The notes below the pieces were generated by a model. It had not been told where the DNA came from, did no database searches, and was given only the letters and a program-made list of their open reading frames with translations. The translations under genes were made by a program, and so were the position numbers. 64,000 bases of DNA from Flavobacteriales bacterium (lineage in GTDB: Bacteria > Bacteroidota > Bacteroidia > Flavobacteriales_E > Vicingaceae): the NCBI GenBank assembly GCA_013359255.1, contig JABWCF010000003.1, positions 62,001 to 126,000 of the forward strand, in the 5' to 3' direction. The first letter of the stretch is position 1. Each line of letters opens with the position of its first letter. Positions 1 through 8,414 of the stretch are shown here, one piece after another.

Positions 1-2
1 TT

Positions 3-128
3 ATCACTTTTAACCGTATTTATGCCGAATACTTTAAAGAAAATCAACCCTGCAGAACTACTGTTGAAATAAATGCCCTGCCCACTCCTATTTCCATTGA
101 ATTAAAGGTAATAGCAACCATTGAATAA
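3..128 (+). CDS. RidA family protein, C-terminal fragment
   Basis: The first 41 complete codons visible end in a TAA and read as the tail of a RidA/YjgF/UK114 enamine-imine deaminase. The motif around YAEYFKENQPCRTTVEINALP matches the family's C-terminal strand with the conserved Arg-Thr-Thr-Val-Glu. The N-terminal two thirds lie outside the window. The stop codon overlaps the TTG start of the next gene, so the two may be translationally coupled. Family call comes from the motif only. Confidence 0.75.
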   Translation: MTFNRIYAEYFKENQPCRTTVEINALPTPISIELKVIATIE

Positions 129-2046
129 AAAATTCTTAAAACAATTCTTTCCTCCAGAAATAAAATTACTCTTTAGGTTATTTTTTACAGGTTCTGTTTT
201 ATTTATGCTTGGCCGAAGTTTTTTTTTATTTTCACATGTCAACCATTTCAGTTTTTTCGATTTAACTAAAACTTTTTTTATTGGTTTTAGGCTCGATTCC
301 GTTATAAATTCTGCGGTTTTACTCTTTGTGATACTGCTCTTATTTATATCCAATGTTTTTAATAAAATGTTTTATTTAAGAGCAGGCTTAATAGCGGTTT
401 CCTTTTTTTATGCCTTGGCCTTTTATCTGGTAATGGCCGATATTGTATTTTATTCTCATTACAAAACACATATTTCTATAAGTGCATTACACTGGATAGA
501 CTCCCCTCTTTTTATGATAAAAATGATTTTTGGAGAAATTAAAAACATCTTATATTTCTTAGTGTATTTACTTATTGCCTTTGTTCTTTTTTGGATTATA
601 AAACGAATGAGTAATAGTTACTCAAATTCATTTAAGCAAAACCACTACCGTTACATCATATTAGTATTGCTTATTCCTTTTTTAATTTTTGGAATACGAG
701 GACGACTAGCCTCCAAATCTACCATAAACTGGGGTGTGGCCATGTTTAGTACAAATCAAAATTTAAATATGGCCGCTATCAATCCGGTGTATTATTTTGT
801 AAAAAGTTTCGGCTGGAATAATGCAGCAAAAAATAAAATAATAGAATCTATTCCCTATCCGTATGCCCTGCAATTAGTAAAAAACAATATAACCACCCCA
901 TTTCAGTACACCAACAAGAATAGTATTTACCGAGAAGTAACTCCAAATGGAGAAGAAAAAAAATACAACATCGTGTTGGTTATTTCCGAAAGTTTAGGAA
1001 CCAGTAAAATGAATGCAAGCCATACGTTGCATGCCCTTACCCCTTTTACCGACTCACTTGCTTTAAGTAGTACTTATTTTTCCAACTTCTACGCAGATGG
1101 CATTCATACCTTTAACGGGCTTTATTCATCGCTTACGGGCATGCCCTCTTTACCTTTAGAACACTCATTAAAGCAATATGCCACTTATTTATCCGGAATA
1201 AAATTGCCGCAACTTTTAAATGAAAAAGGCTACCATACCACGTTTTATTCTACACACGATAAATTATTCGATAATCAATACGGATTTGCCAAATTAATAG
1301 GCTTCGAAAAAGTTATTTCACAAGAAAACTTTCCAACATCCGAAGTAATTGGCGCAACCGGTGTACCCGACCACGCACTATTTAATAAAGCAATAAAAGA
1401 TTTCGATACTACTCAAAAACACTTTTTTGCTTGCATACTAACCGGCACCGACCACCCTCCGTACGATATACCCAACATACCAAATTTTATCCCTGCATTT
1501 TCTCAGCCATTCGAAAATGCCGCAAATTATGCCGATTGGGCATTAAGAAATTTTATTTATCAGAGTCAATCTAAACCATGGTTTGATAACACCATTTTTA
1601 TTATAACCGGAGACCATGGATCCATTATCCATACCGAAAGCGATATGTATCTTTCTAAGCTAAGTGTACCACTGATTATCTACGCTCCGGCTATACTTAA
1701 ACAAAGCCAACCGAGAACAAGTCTTGCAGGGCAAATAGATATTCCGCCAACCATATTGGGGCTGCTGCAAATACCATACACAAACACAAGTTTTGGTATT
1801 GACGTATTTCGCGAAAAAAGAAATTTTATTTCTTCAACCTACGATGAAACGATGTTGGCATTTGACACCCTTAATTTTTACGTTTATAGAAAACTAGACC
1901 CTGCAATATTCATGAAAAATAAAAACATGAAATACTGCAAACGCCTGCAGTGTATAAGTAAAACCTGTTTGCCTTTAAAATTATTTCCGTTATGTACAGC
2001 AAAAGCTACAGATGAATTAAGAAACTTTCGTACAAACTCTCCTTGA
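121..2046 (+). CDS. LTA synthase-family membrane sulfatase/phosphotransferase
   Basis: A 641-residue protein with a very hydrophobic N-terminal third (about five predicted membrane segments within residues 15-195), followed by an extracytoplasmic alkaline-phosphatase-like domain. Metal and catalytic signatures can be seen: VLVISESLG near residue 285, HTFNGLYSSLTG near 328 (its Thr is the likely nucleophile), a DHPPY near 443 and ITGDHGS near 495. Family members move phosphoglycerol or phosphoethanolamine head groups onto surface polymers or lipids; the substrate here cannot be told. The start used is TTG at 121, which overlaps the RidA stop; the next in-frame Met is about residue 29 and would cut into the first membrane helix, so TTG is preferred. 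Confidence 0.8.
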   Translation: MNKKFLKQFFPPEIKLLFRLFFTGSVLFMLGRSFFLFSHVNHFSFFDLTKTFFIGFRLDSVINSAVLLFVILLLFISNVFNKMFYLRAGLIAVSFFYALAFYLVMADIVFYSHYKTHISISALHWIDSPLFMIKMIFGEIKNILYFLVYLLIAFVLFWIIKRMSNSYSNSFKQNHYRYIILVLLIPFLIFGIRGRLASKSTINWGVAMFSTNQNLNMAAINPVYYFVKSFGWNNAAKNKIIESIPYPYALQLVKNNITTPFQYTNKNSIYREVTPNGEEKKYNIVLVISESLGTSKMNASHTLHALTPFTDSLALSSTYFSNFYADGIHTFNGLYSSLTGMPSLPLEHSLKQYATYLSGIKLPQLLNEKGYHTTFYSTHDKLFDNQYGFAKLIGFEKVISQENFPTSEVIGATGVPDHALFNKAIKDFDTTQKHFFACILTGTDHPPYDIPNIPNFIPAFSQPFENAANYADWALRNFIYQSQSKPWFDNTIFIITGDHGSIIHTESDMYLSKLSVPLIIYAPAILKQSQPRTSLAGQIDIPPTILGLLQIPYTNTSFGIDVFREKRNFISSTYDETMLAFDTLNFYVYRKLDPAIFMKNKNMKYCKRLQCISKTCLPLKLFPLCTAKATDELRNFRTNSP

Positions 2047-2116
2047 ATATTACTTCTATTTTCAATTACCAACCCATTTAAGAATATTCTAAATGTTATA
2101 TCGAAAGAGTTTTTAT

Positions 2117-2124
2117 TAAATTTG
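2117..2124 (+). promoter_or_regulatory. Possible Bacteroidota -7 box upstream of ileS
   Basis: TAAATTTG matches the Bacteroidota -7 consensus TAnnTTTG and lies about 26 bp before the ileS ATG. The -33 TTTG element is not clear (TGTT occurs near the expected place). Weak, single-site evidence. Confidence 0.35.
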
Positions 2125-2149
2125 TTGCCTTTTTAAGTGAGGCATTGTA

Positions 2150-5100
2150 ATGCAACGATTTAACGAATATAAAAATCTCGATTTACCAACCATTGCAAAA
2201 GAAATTCTGCAAAAATGGAATACAGAGAAAACTTTTGAGCAAAGTATTTCTACCCGAGAAGGTAAACCCCCTTTTATTTTTTATGAAGGCCCCCCTAGTG
2301 CCAACGGTATGCCTGGCATACACCATGTAATGGCACGTACCATTAAAGATATTTTTTGTCGTTATAAAACCCTTAAAGGATTTCATGTTAAACGAAAAGC
2401 TGGATGGGATACACACGGCTTGCCTATAGAACTTAGCGTTGAAAAAGAATTAGGTATAACCAAAGAAGACATTGGCAAAAAAATATCGGTAGATGATTAC
2501 AATACCGCCTGTCGTAAGGCCGTAATGAAATATACCGACCAATGGGAAAATCTTACCGCTTTAATGGGCTATTGGGTAGATATGAAAAACCCGTACATTA
2601 CCTATGATAACAAATACATAGAAAGCGTATGGTGGCTCCTCAAAAATATCTACGATAAAAAATTACTGTACAAAGGGTACACCATACAACCCTATTCTCC
2701 GGCTGCCGGAACTGGACTAAGTTCTCACGAACTAAACCAACCAGGGTGCTACAAAAATGTAAAAGATACTAGTGCGGTTGCAATGTTTAAGCTAACAGAA
2801 AGTTCAAAACAAACAATAGAAACTTTATGTAAAAATAAGTGCAAAACTGATATTTATTTTTTAGCTTGGACAACCACTCCCTGGACACTCCCCTCCAACA
2901 CGGCCTTAGCAGTAGGAGAAAAAATTGATTATGTATTGGCCGAAGTACCAAAACCATTTTCAAAAACAAAAGAAGTCATTTCTGTAGTTTTTGCTGTAAA
3001 ATGCATTAAAAATCTTCAAAAGATTTCTTTAATCACAGAATCTCTGATACATGAAGGCAAATACCCTATTGGAGAACATGACGGAATTCAATTTATTCAT
3101 TATTTTAAAGGAAACGATTTAGTAAATCTTCAATACGAGCAATTATTGCCCTATACACTTCCACATGAAAATGCGAATAAAGCCTTTCGGGTAATTTCCG
3201 GAGATTTTGTTACTACCGAAGACGGCACAGGCATCGTACACATTGCCCCTACTTTTGGTGCAGATGATATGAGGGTTGCAAAAGAAGCAGGTATTCCTCC
3301 TTTGCTAGTATCCGATGAATACGGAAAACCCGTTCCCTTAGTAGATTTGAGAGGCCGTTTTAGACCGGAAATGCACGATGAAATATTCGGCTTTGCTGGC
3401 GAATACGTAAAAGAAGCCTTTTTAAGTGAACAAGAAAAAAAGAATGAACTTGCCAAGCAAAAAGAAAAACTTAAAGGAATTATAAGCGATACCACTAAGT
3501 TACAATACCTCAGCGTAGATGAACGCATCGTGCTAAAACTACAAAACGAAGGTAAACTTTTTAAAAAAGAAAAATACGAACATAACTACCCACACTGTTG
3601 GCGAACCGATAAACCGGTGCTGTATTACCCACTCGACAGTTGGTTTATTAAAGTGCCCAAAATACGCGAGAAGTTAGTTTCGCTAAATACCTCTATTCAC
3701 TGGAAGCCCGAAAGTACCGGCACCGGGCGTTTTGGCAACTGGCTCGAAAATGCCAATGACTGGAATCTTTCTCGTTCCCGATATTGGGGAATACCTCTCC
3801 CTATTTGGCGAAGCGAAGACGGGGAAGAAAAATGCATTGGCTCTCTAGAAGAATTAAAAAACGAATGTGCCAAAGCCTTTGGCTTAGGCCTCATGAAAAC
3901 AAACCCTCTGGAAAACTTTGTTCCAAACAACTTTTCAGAAGAAAACTATCGGGTATTCGATATGCACCGCCCGTACGTTGACGAAATTGTTCTTGCCTCC
4001 TCTACCAACAAACCCATGAAAAGAGAGTTGGATTTAATTGACGTTTGGTTCGATTCGGGCTCCATGCCCTACGCCCAGCTACACTACCCTTTCGAAGGCT
4101 CTTTAGAAGGCAACTTTCCGGCCGATTTTATTGCCGAAGGTGTTGACCAAACCAGGGGTTGGTTTTATACACTCCACACGATTGCCACCCTCTGCTTCGA
4201 TTCGGTTGCCTACAAAAACGTAATTTCAAACGGACTGGTGTTAGATAAAAACGGCCAAAAAATGAGCAAACGACTAGGAAATGCCGTTGACCCATTTGAA
4301 ACGCTCAAAAATTTCGGACCCGATGCCACTCGCTGGTACATGATTACTAATGCACAGCCATGGGATAACTTAAAATTTGATTTAGAAAGTTTATCAGAAA
4401 CACAACGCAAATTTTTTAGAGCCCTTTACAACACGTATGCTTTTTTTGCCCTCTACGCAAATGTAGATGGGTTTACTTATAAAGAAGAAGAAATACCCTT
4501 CGAAAACAGACCCGAATTAGACCAATGGATTATTTCTAAACAAAATTCTTTAATAAAAACAGTTGATAAATACTACGAAGAATACGAACCGACCAAAGCT
4601 GGCAGAGAACTAGAAGCTTTTGTTTTAGACCATCTCAGCAACTGGTATGTGCGTCTATCTCGCAGGCGTTTTTGGAAAGGAGATTATACTCACGACAAAA
4701 TATCGGCCTACCAAACCTTATATACTTGCATCGAAACGGTTGCTCTTTTAGCTTCGCCTATTGCCCCTTTTTTTACCGATAAATTATTTTTCGATTTAAA
4801 TAAAACAACCCAAAAACATCGTGTAAACTCTGTACATCTTGCCGATTTCCCTATTGTTTCCGAAAGTAATATAAATATCTATTTAGAAGAAAAAATGGCT
4901 ATTGCCCAACAAATATCTTCTATGGTGCTGGCCATTCGAAAAAAAGAAAATATAAAAGTACGCCAACCTCTGCAAAAAATAATGGTACCAGTGTTAAACC
5001 ACAGGTTTAAAGAACAGCTAAATGCCGTTAAGGAACTAGTACTTGCCGAGGTAAATGTAAAAGAAATAGAATTTCTGAACGATAATTCATCTCTGGTAAA

Positions 5101-5629
5101 ACAAATAAAACCTAATTTCAAAACGCTAGGGCCAAAATACGGCAAACACATGAAAGCCATTTCTGCCAAAATGCTAGAATTTAAGCAATCTGATATTCTT
5201 CGTTTTGAAAGTTCTGGTTTTTATGAGTTTGAAATTGGTAATGAAAAAATTTCTTTGTCATTACAAGATGTTGAAATTACCTCGCAAGATATACCCGGTT
5301 TTAGCGTAAGTTCCGAGGTTGGTATTACCCTTGCCCTTGATATAAATATAAGCCCCCAACTTAAAGAAGAAGGCATTGCAAGAGAGATAGTTAACAGAAT
5401 TCAAAACCTCAGAAAAGAGAAGGGATTTGACCTTACCGATAAGATTTCATTAAAAATTCAGCAACTCGGTGAAATAAATTCAGCAATTTATAACAATAAA
5501 AGTTATATTTGTTCGGAAACTTTGGCGGAGGATTTAGAATTGGTAGAAAATACTGATGCAGCCTTTTCCGATAAGTTAGAAATTGATGAACAAATTTCTA
5601 CAAACATTGTAATACATAAGTTAAATTAA
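2150..5629 (+). CDS. ileS: Isoleucyl-tRNA synthetase, GXHH-type
   Basis: A 1159-residue class I aminoacyl-tRNA synthetase that charges tRNA-Ile. The catalytic Rossmann fold carries the first signature as G56-I57-H58-H59 instead of canonical HIGH, within PPSANGMPGIHHVMART. The second signature is KMSKR at residues 704-708. A CP1 editing domain lies between them, including TTPWTLPSNTALAVG and GTGIVHIAPTFGADD. The C-terminal region has the anticodon-binding helices and a long extension typical of eukaryote-like (type 2) IleRS. The length fits Bacteroidota homologues. The swapped HIGH motif is the one linked to strong mupirocin resistance in IleRS2. It stands alone after a 100-bp gap and reads toward the DksA-like gene 10 bp downstream. 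Confidence 0.97.
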   Translation: MQRFNEYKNLDLPTIAKEILQKWNTEKTFEQSISTREGKPPFIFYEGPPSANGMPGIHHVMARTIKDIFCRYKTLKGFHVKRKAGWDTHGLPIELSVEKELGITKEDIGKKISVDDYNTACRKAVMKYTDQWENLTALMGYWVDMKNPYITYDNKYIESVWWLLKNIYDKKLLYKGYTIQPYSPAAGTGLSSHELNQPGCYKNVKDTSAVAMFKLTESSKQTIETLCKNKCKTDIYFLAWTTTPWTLPSNTALAVGEKIDYVLAEVPKPFSKTKEVISVVFAVKCIKNLQKISLITESLIHEGKYPIGEHDGIQFIHYFKGNDLVNLQYEQLLPYTLPHENANKAFRVISGDFVTTEDGTGIVHIAPTFGADDMRVAKEAGIPPLLVSDEYGKPVPLVDLRGRFRPEMHDEIFGFAGEYVKEAFLSEQEKKNELAKQKEKLKGIISDTTKLQYLSVDERIVLKLQNEGKLFKKEKYEHNYPHCWRTDKPVLYYPLDSWFIKVPKIREKLVSLNTSIHWKPESTGTGRFGNWLENANDWNLSRSRYWGIPLPIWRSEDGEEKCIGSLEELKNECAKAFGLGLMKTNPLENFVPNNFSEENYRVFDMHRPYVDEIVLASSTNKPMKRELDLIDVWFDSGSMPYAQLHYPFEGSLEGNFPADFIAEGVDQTRGWFYTLHTIATLCFDSVAYKNVISNGLVLDKNGQKMSKRLGNAVDPFETLKNFGPDATRWYMITNAQPWDNLKFDLESLSETQRKFFRALYNTYAFFALYANVDGFTYKEEEIPFENRPELDQWIISKQNSLIKTVDKYYEEYEPTKAGRELEAFVLDHLSNWYVRLSRRRFWKGDYTHDKISAYQTLYTCIETVALLASPIAPFFTDKLFFDLNKTTQKHRVNSVHLADFPIVSESNINIYLEEKMAIAQQISSMVLAIRKKENIKVRQPLQKIMVPVLNHRFKEQLNAVKELVLAEVNVKEIEFLNDNSSLVKQIKPNFKTLGPKYGKHMKAISAKMLEFKQSDILRFESSGFYEFEIGNEKISLSLQDVEITSQDIPGFSVSSEVGITLALDINISPQLKEEGIAREIVNRIQNLRKEKGFDLTDKISLKIQQLGEINSAIYNNKSYICSETLAEDLELVENTDAAFSDKLEIDEQISTNIVIHKLN

Positions 5630-5639
5630 ATAAAAAGTC

Positions 5640-6908
5640 ATGGCTGCAAAAGCTAAAAGTAAATCAAAACCTGCTCCTAAAGCAAAAGCAAAACCTGCTG
5701 CTAAAAAACCAGCACCCAAGGCAAAAGCAAAACCTGCTGCTAAAAAACCAGCACCCAAGGCGAAAGCAAAACCTGCTGCTAAAAAACCAGCACCCAAGGC
5801 GAAAGCAAAACCTGCTGCTAAAAAACCAGCACCCAAGGAAAAAGCAAAACCTGCTGCTAAAAAACCAGCACCCAAGGCAAAAGCAAAACCTGCTGCTAAA
5901 AAACCAGCACCCAAGGCAAAAGCAAAATCTGCTGCTAAAAAACCAGCACCCAAGGCGAAAGCAAAATCTGCTGCTAAAAAACCAGCACCCAAGGCGAAAG
6001 CAAAACCGATTGCTAAAAAAACTACTCCTAAAGCAAAACCCGCTGCTAAAAAACCAGCACCCAAGGAAAAAGCAAAATCGGTTGCTAAAAAAACCGCTCC
6101 TAAAGTAAAAACGAAACCGGTTGCTAAAAAAGAACTTGCTAAACCAACTAAAGCAGATGCCTCTCTTAAAAAAAGTGGCAAAAAACAAGCAATTACTTCC
6201 GGAAAATCATTGAAAAAAGAAAATAAAAAATTAATAGATGATAAGTTAGACCTAGATATTCCAGTTGATGAAATTTCGGTAAAAGCAGTGTTCGGAGATG
6301 ATGTGCCCGATGATATAGATGAAGATGATGATACAATTATTCCGGTTTCTGCAACGCCTAAACCTTCACGTAGATCAAGGAGAAAACCTCCTAAAATTGC
6401 ACCGGTGTCTCCTGGCCCACAAACCATAACACCCGCCAAGCCAAAACCATTAATTGAGAAAAAAAATATACCGCAACCAGCTTATACACCAGAAGTTAAA
6501 CCATTTATTAAAAAAGGAACAGGAAAAGTGGATAATAGAAATAGATACTCAGACGAAGAACTGAACGAATTCAAAAAATTAATTGAAGGAAAGTTACAAG
6601 CAGCAAAAAATGATTACGAATCATTAAAAAGCACGCTCTCTTACAAAGACCACCATGGTACTGATGATACTTACGCCACGTTTAAAATGATGGAAGATGG
6701 ATCTGAAACACTTTCTCGTGAAGAGGTTGCACAACTTGCCATACGTCAAGAAAAGTTTATCCAAAATTTAGAACACGCCTTGGTACGTATTCAAAATAAA
6801 ACCTACGGAATTTGCAGAGTTACTGGCAAATTGATTCCCAAGGAAAGATTACGTGCTGTGCCTCATGCTACATTAAGCATAGAAGCAAAAGAACAAATGA
6901 ACCGTTAA
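5640..6908 (+). CDS. TraR/DksA-type protein with Lys/Ala/Pro-rich tail
   Basis: A 422-residue protein in two parts. Residues 15-165 are a tandem Ala-Lys-Pro repeat resembling the tail of histone H1 or HU-like proteins and should be extended, strongly basic and nucleic-acid binding. Residues 165-290 are a low-complexity linker with an acidic patch (DDVPDDIDEDDD). The last 125 residues match the TraR/DksA family of Bacteroidota: a coiled-coil hairpin (residues about 305-365) and the GICRVTGKLIPKERLRAVPHAT knuckle, in which only one of the four usual zinc cysteines remains. DksA proteins act in the RNA polymerase secondary channel; whether this fusion does is unknown. The usual Bacteroidota homologue is only about 125 residues long, so the basic tail is the odd feature. 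Confidence 0.85.
   Translation: MAAKAKSKSKPAPKAKAKPAAKKPAPKAKAKPAAKKPAPKAKAKPAAKKPAPKAKAKPAAKKPAPKEKAKPAAKKPAPKAKAKPAAKKPAPKAKAKSAAKKPAPKAKAKSAAKKPAPKAKAKPIAKKTTPKAKPAAKKPAPKEKAKSVAKKTAPKVKTKPVAKKELAKPTKADASLKKSGKKQAITSGKSLKKENKKLIDDKLDLDIPVDEISVKAVFGDDVPDDIDEDDDTIIPVSATPKPSRRSRRKPPKIAPVSPGPQTITPAKPKPLIEKKNIPQPAYTPEVKPFIKKGTGKVDNRNRYSDEELNEFKKLIEGKLQAAKNDYESLKSTLSYKDHHGTDDTYATFKMMEDGSETLSREEVAQLAIRQEKFIQNLEHALVRIQNKTYGICRVTGKLIPKERLRAVPHATLSIEAKEQMNR
5682..6131 (+). repeat. 39-bp coding tandem repeat (AKAKPAAKKPAPK)
   Basis: Nine 39-bp units follow each other almost exactly, then three shorter or diverged units (11, 13 and 9 codons). All stay in frame, and the unit ends change mainly at Ala/Glu and Pro/Ser codons. 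High DNA identity between the first eight units points to recent slippage or unequal crossing over, so copy number may vary between strains. Confidence 0.95.
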
Positions 6909-6934
6909 TACCTATCTGATTAAACAATACCTTT

Positions 6935-6963
6935 GCGGGGCAACGGAGTTGCCCCGCATTTTT
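6935..6963 (+). terminator. Rho-independent terminator after the DksA-like gene
   Basis: Perfect 10-bp stem GCGGGGCAAC / GTTGCCCCGC with a GGA loop, followed by ATTTTT. It ends only about 5 nt before the lspA start codon. Confidence 0.85.
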
Positions 6964-6968
6964 ACTGC

Positions 6969-7634
6969 ATGAATAAAATAAGTCTTTTTTTTTCAAAACC
7001 TCTTCCCGTTGTAATATTGGTTTTACTTATAGACCAGATTAGTAAAATTTGGATAAAGACCAATATGTATCTTGGGCAAGAATTTCATGTATTGGGCGAT
7101 TGGTTTATTATTCATTTTACCGAAAACAACGGAATGGCCTTTGGACTTGAATTAGGTGGAGAAATCGGAAAAATAATTCTTAGTGTATTTCGTATTTTGG
7201 CAGTAATAGTAATTGGGTATTTTGTATTCCGATTACCAAAAGAAGGTGCCCCAAAAGGCTTAATTTTTTGCGGGGCTCTCGTTCTTGCAGGAGCTATTGG
7301 TAATATTATAGATAGCGTATTTTACGGATTAATTTTTAACGAAAGCTATGGGCAGGTTGCTACTTTATTTCCTACCGAAGGAGGTTACGCTCCTCTTTTA
7401 CAAGGCAGGGTGGTAGATATGCTTTACTTTCCTCTAATTGAAGGTTTTTTCCCTGAATGGGTACCGTTTTGGGGCGGAGAATATTTTCTGTTCTTCAGGC
7501 CCGTTTTTAACATTGCCGATTCGGCTATATCAGTTGGTATTTTTATTATTTTTATTTTTCATAAACGCTACTTTAATAAGCAAAAACCTTCCGAAGAAAC
7601 CTTAACTGAAAATACAGACTCGATAAACTCCTAA
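6969..7634 (+). CDS. lspA: Lipoprotein signal peptidase II
   Basis: A 221-residue inner-membrane aspartyl protease that cleaves prolipoproteins after lipidation. Four membrane helices are visible. The two catalytic aspartates are in GAIGNIIDSVFYG and FNIADSAISVGI. An insertion of about 45 residues between them (GQVATLFPTEGG to EYFLFFRP) is usual for Bacteroidota. ATG 6969 is chosen because the longer frame from 6933 starts inside the terminator hairpin and adds non-conserved residues. The gene overlaps the convergent mazG-like stop by 4 bp. The window codes for several lipoproteins that would be substrates. Confidence 0.93.
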   Translation: MNKISLFFSKPLPVVILVLLIDQISKIWIKTNMYLGQEFHVLGDWFIIHFTENNGMAFGLELGGEIGKIILSVFRILAVIVIGYFVFRLPKEGAPKGLIFCGALVLAGAIGNIIDSVFYGLIFNESYGQVATLFPTEGGYAPLLQGRVVDMLYFPLIEGFFPEWVPFWGGEYFLFFRPVFNIADSAISVGIFIIFIFHKRYFNKQKPSEETLTENTDSINS

Positions 7635-7957
7635 TGTAGTTTTTTGTTTTGTTTATGTCGTTTGTTATCGCGTTTTGCTTTTTTTTTCAGATTTTTTTGT
7701 AACGCTTTTTCTAAATCTACACCTGTCTGATTTGCCAAACAGATAAGCACAAACAAAACATCTGCCAACTCTTCGCTCAACACCTTTTCTTTATCTGTTT
7801 TCTTTTCAGATTGCTCTCCGTACCTCCTGGCAATAATACGCGCCACTTCGCCCACCTCTTCTGTAAGCATTGCCATATTGGTAAGTTCACTAAAATACCT
7901 TACTCCATGGGTTTTTATCCAGTTATCAACTATCTTTTGTGCATCAGAAATTTTCAT
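7631..7957 (-). CDS. MazG-like nucleotide pyrophosphohydrolase
   Basis: A 108-residue all-alpha NTP pyrophosphohydrolase. The metal-binding signature EEVGEVARIIARR followed by EELADVLFVLICLAN matches the EExxE...ExxD pattern of the MazG/dUTPase superfamily, which hydrolyses (d)NTPs to NMPs. ATG 7957 is chosen over the upstream in-frame codon because family alignment begins at MKISDAQ. It is the last gene of the rsgA-dtd-mazG operon, 1 bp after dtd, and its lysine-rich C-terminus is unusual but short. Confidence 0.85.
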   Translation of the reverse strand: MKISDAQKIVDNWIKTHGVRYFSELTNMAMLTEEVGEVARIIARRYGEQSEKKTDKEKVLSEELADVLFVLICLANQTGVDLEKALQKNLKKKAKRDNKRHKQNKKLH

Positions 7958-7958
7958 T

Positions 7959-8411
7959 TTATTCTTTGTTTTGAGAATCAATATAAATAGTAACAGGACC
8001 ATTATTCAGTAATTCTATTTGCATATCGGCACCAAATATTCCGCACTTTATTTCTTTTTGTAATTCTATTTTCAAAAATTCCTTTGTTTTTTCATAAAGA
8101 GGAATCGCGTACTCATGCTTTGCAGAACGCATAAATGATGGACGATTTCCTTTTTTTGTTGAAGCAAATAATGTAAATTGACTTACCAATAAGATCTCAC
8201 CATTTACTTCATTTAGAGATAGATTCATTAATCCGTTTTCGTCAGAAAAAATACGCATACGTGCAATTTTTCCAGCCAACCATTCAGCATCGTGCAATGT
8301 ATCAGCCTCCTCTATTCCAAGTAATACCAACATTCCTTTGCCAATGCTTGCAAACTCTTTGTTTTGTACAAACACTTTTGCATTATCTACTCTTTGAATA
8401 ATTGCTCTCAT
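7959..8411 (-). CDS. dtd: D-aminoacyl-tRNA deacylase
   Basis: A 150-residue protein of the DTD family, which removes D-amino acids and glycine mischarged on tRNA. Family motifs are the N-terminal MRAIIQRV, the SQFTLFA active-site motif (residues about 77-83) and the C-terminal NNGPVTIYID containing the Gly-Pro cis motif. ATG 8411 lies 3 nt after the rsgA stop; a GTG at 8414 is also in frame. Full length for the family. Confidence 0.95.
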   Translation of the reverse strand: MRAIIQRVDNAKVFVQNKEFASIGKGMLVLLGIEEADTLHDAEWLAGKIARMRIFSDENGLMNLSLNEVNGEILLVSQFTLFASTKKGNRPSFMRSAKHEYAIPLYEKTKEFLKIELQKEIKCGIFGADMQIELLNNGPVTIYIDSQNKE

Positions 8412-8414
8412 CAC

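Noticed and set aside
5682-6131. CRISPR array
   Set aside because: The repeats are contiguous, without spacers, and code in frame.
5621-6439. Long antisense open frame across the Lys/Ala/Pro repeat
   Set aside because: A by-product of the 39-bp repeat; the plus-strand frame carries the real TraR/DksA domain.
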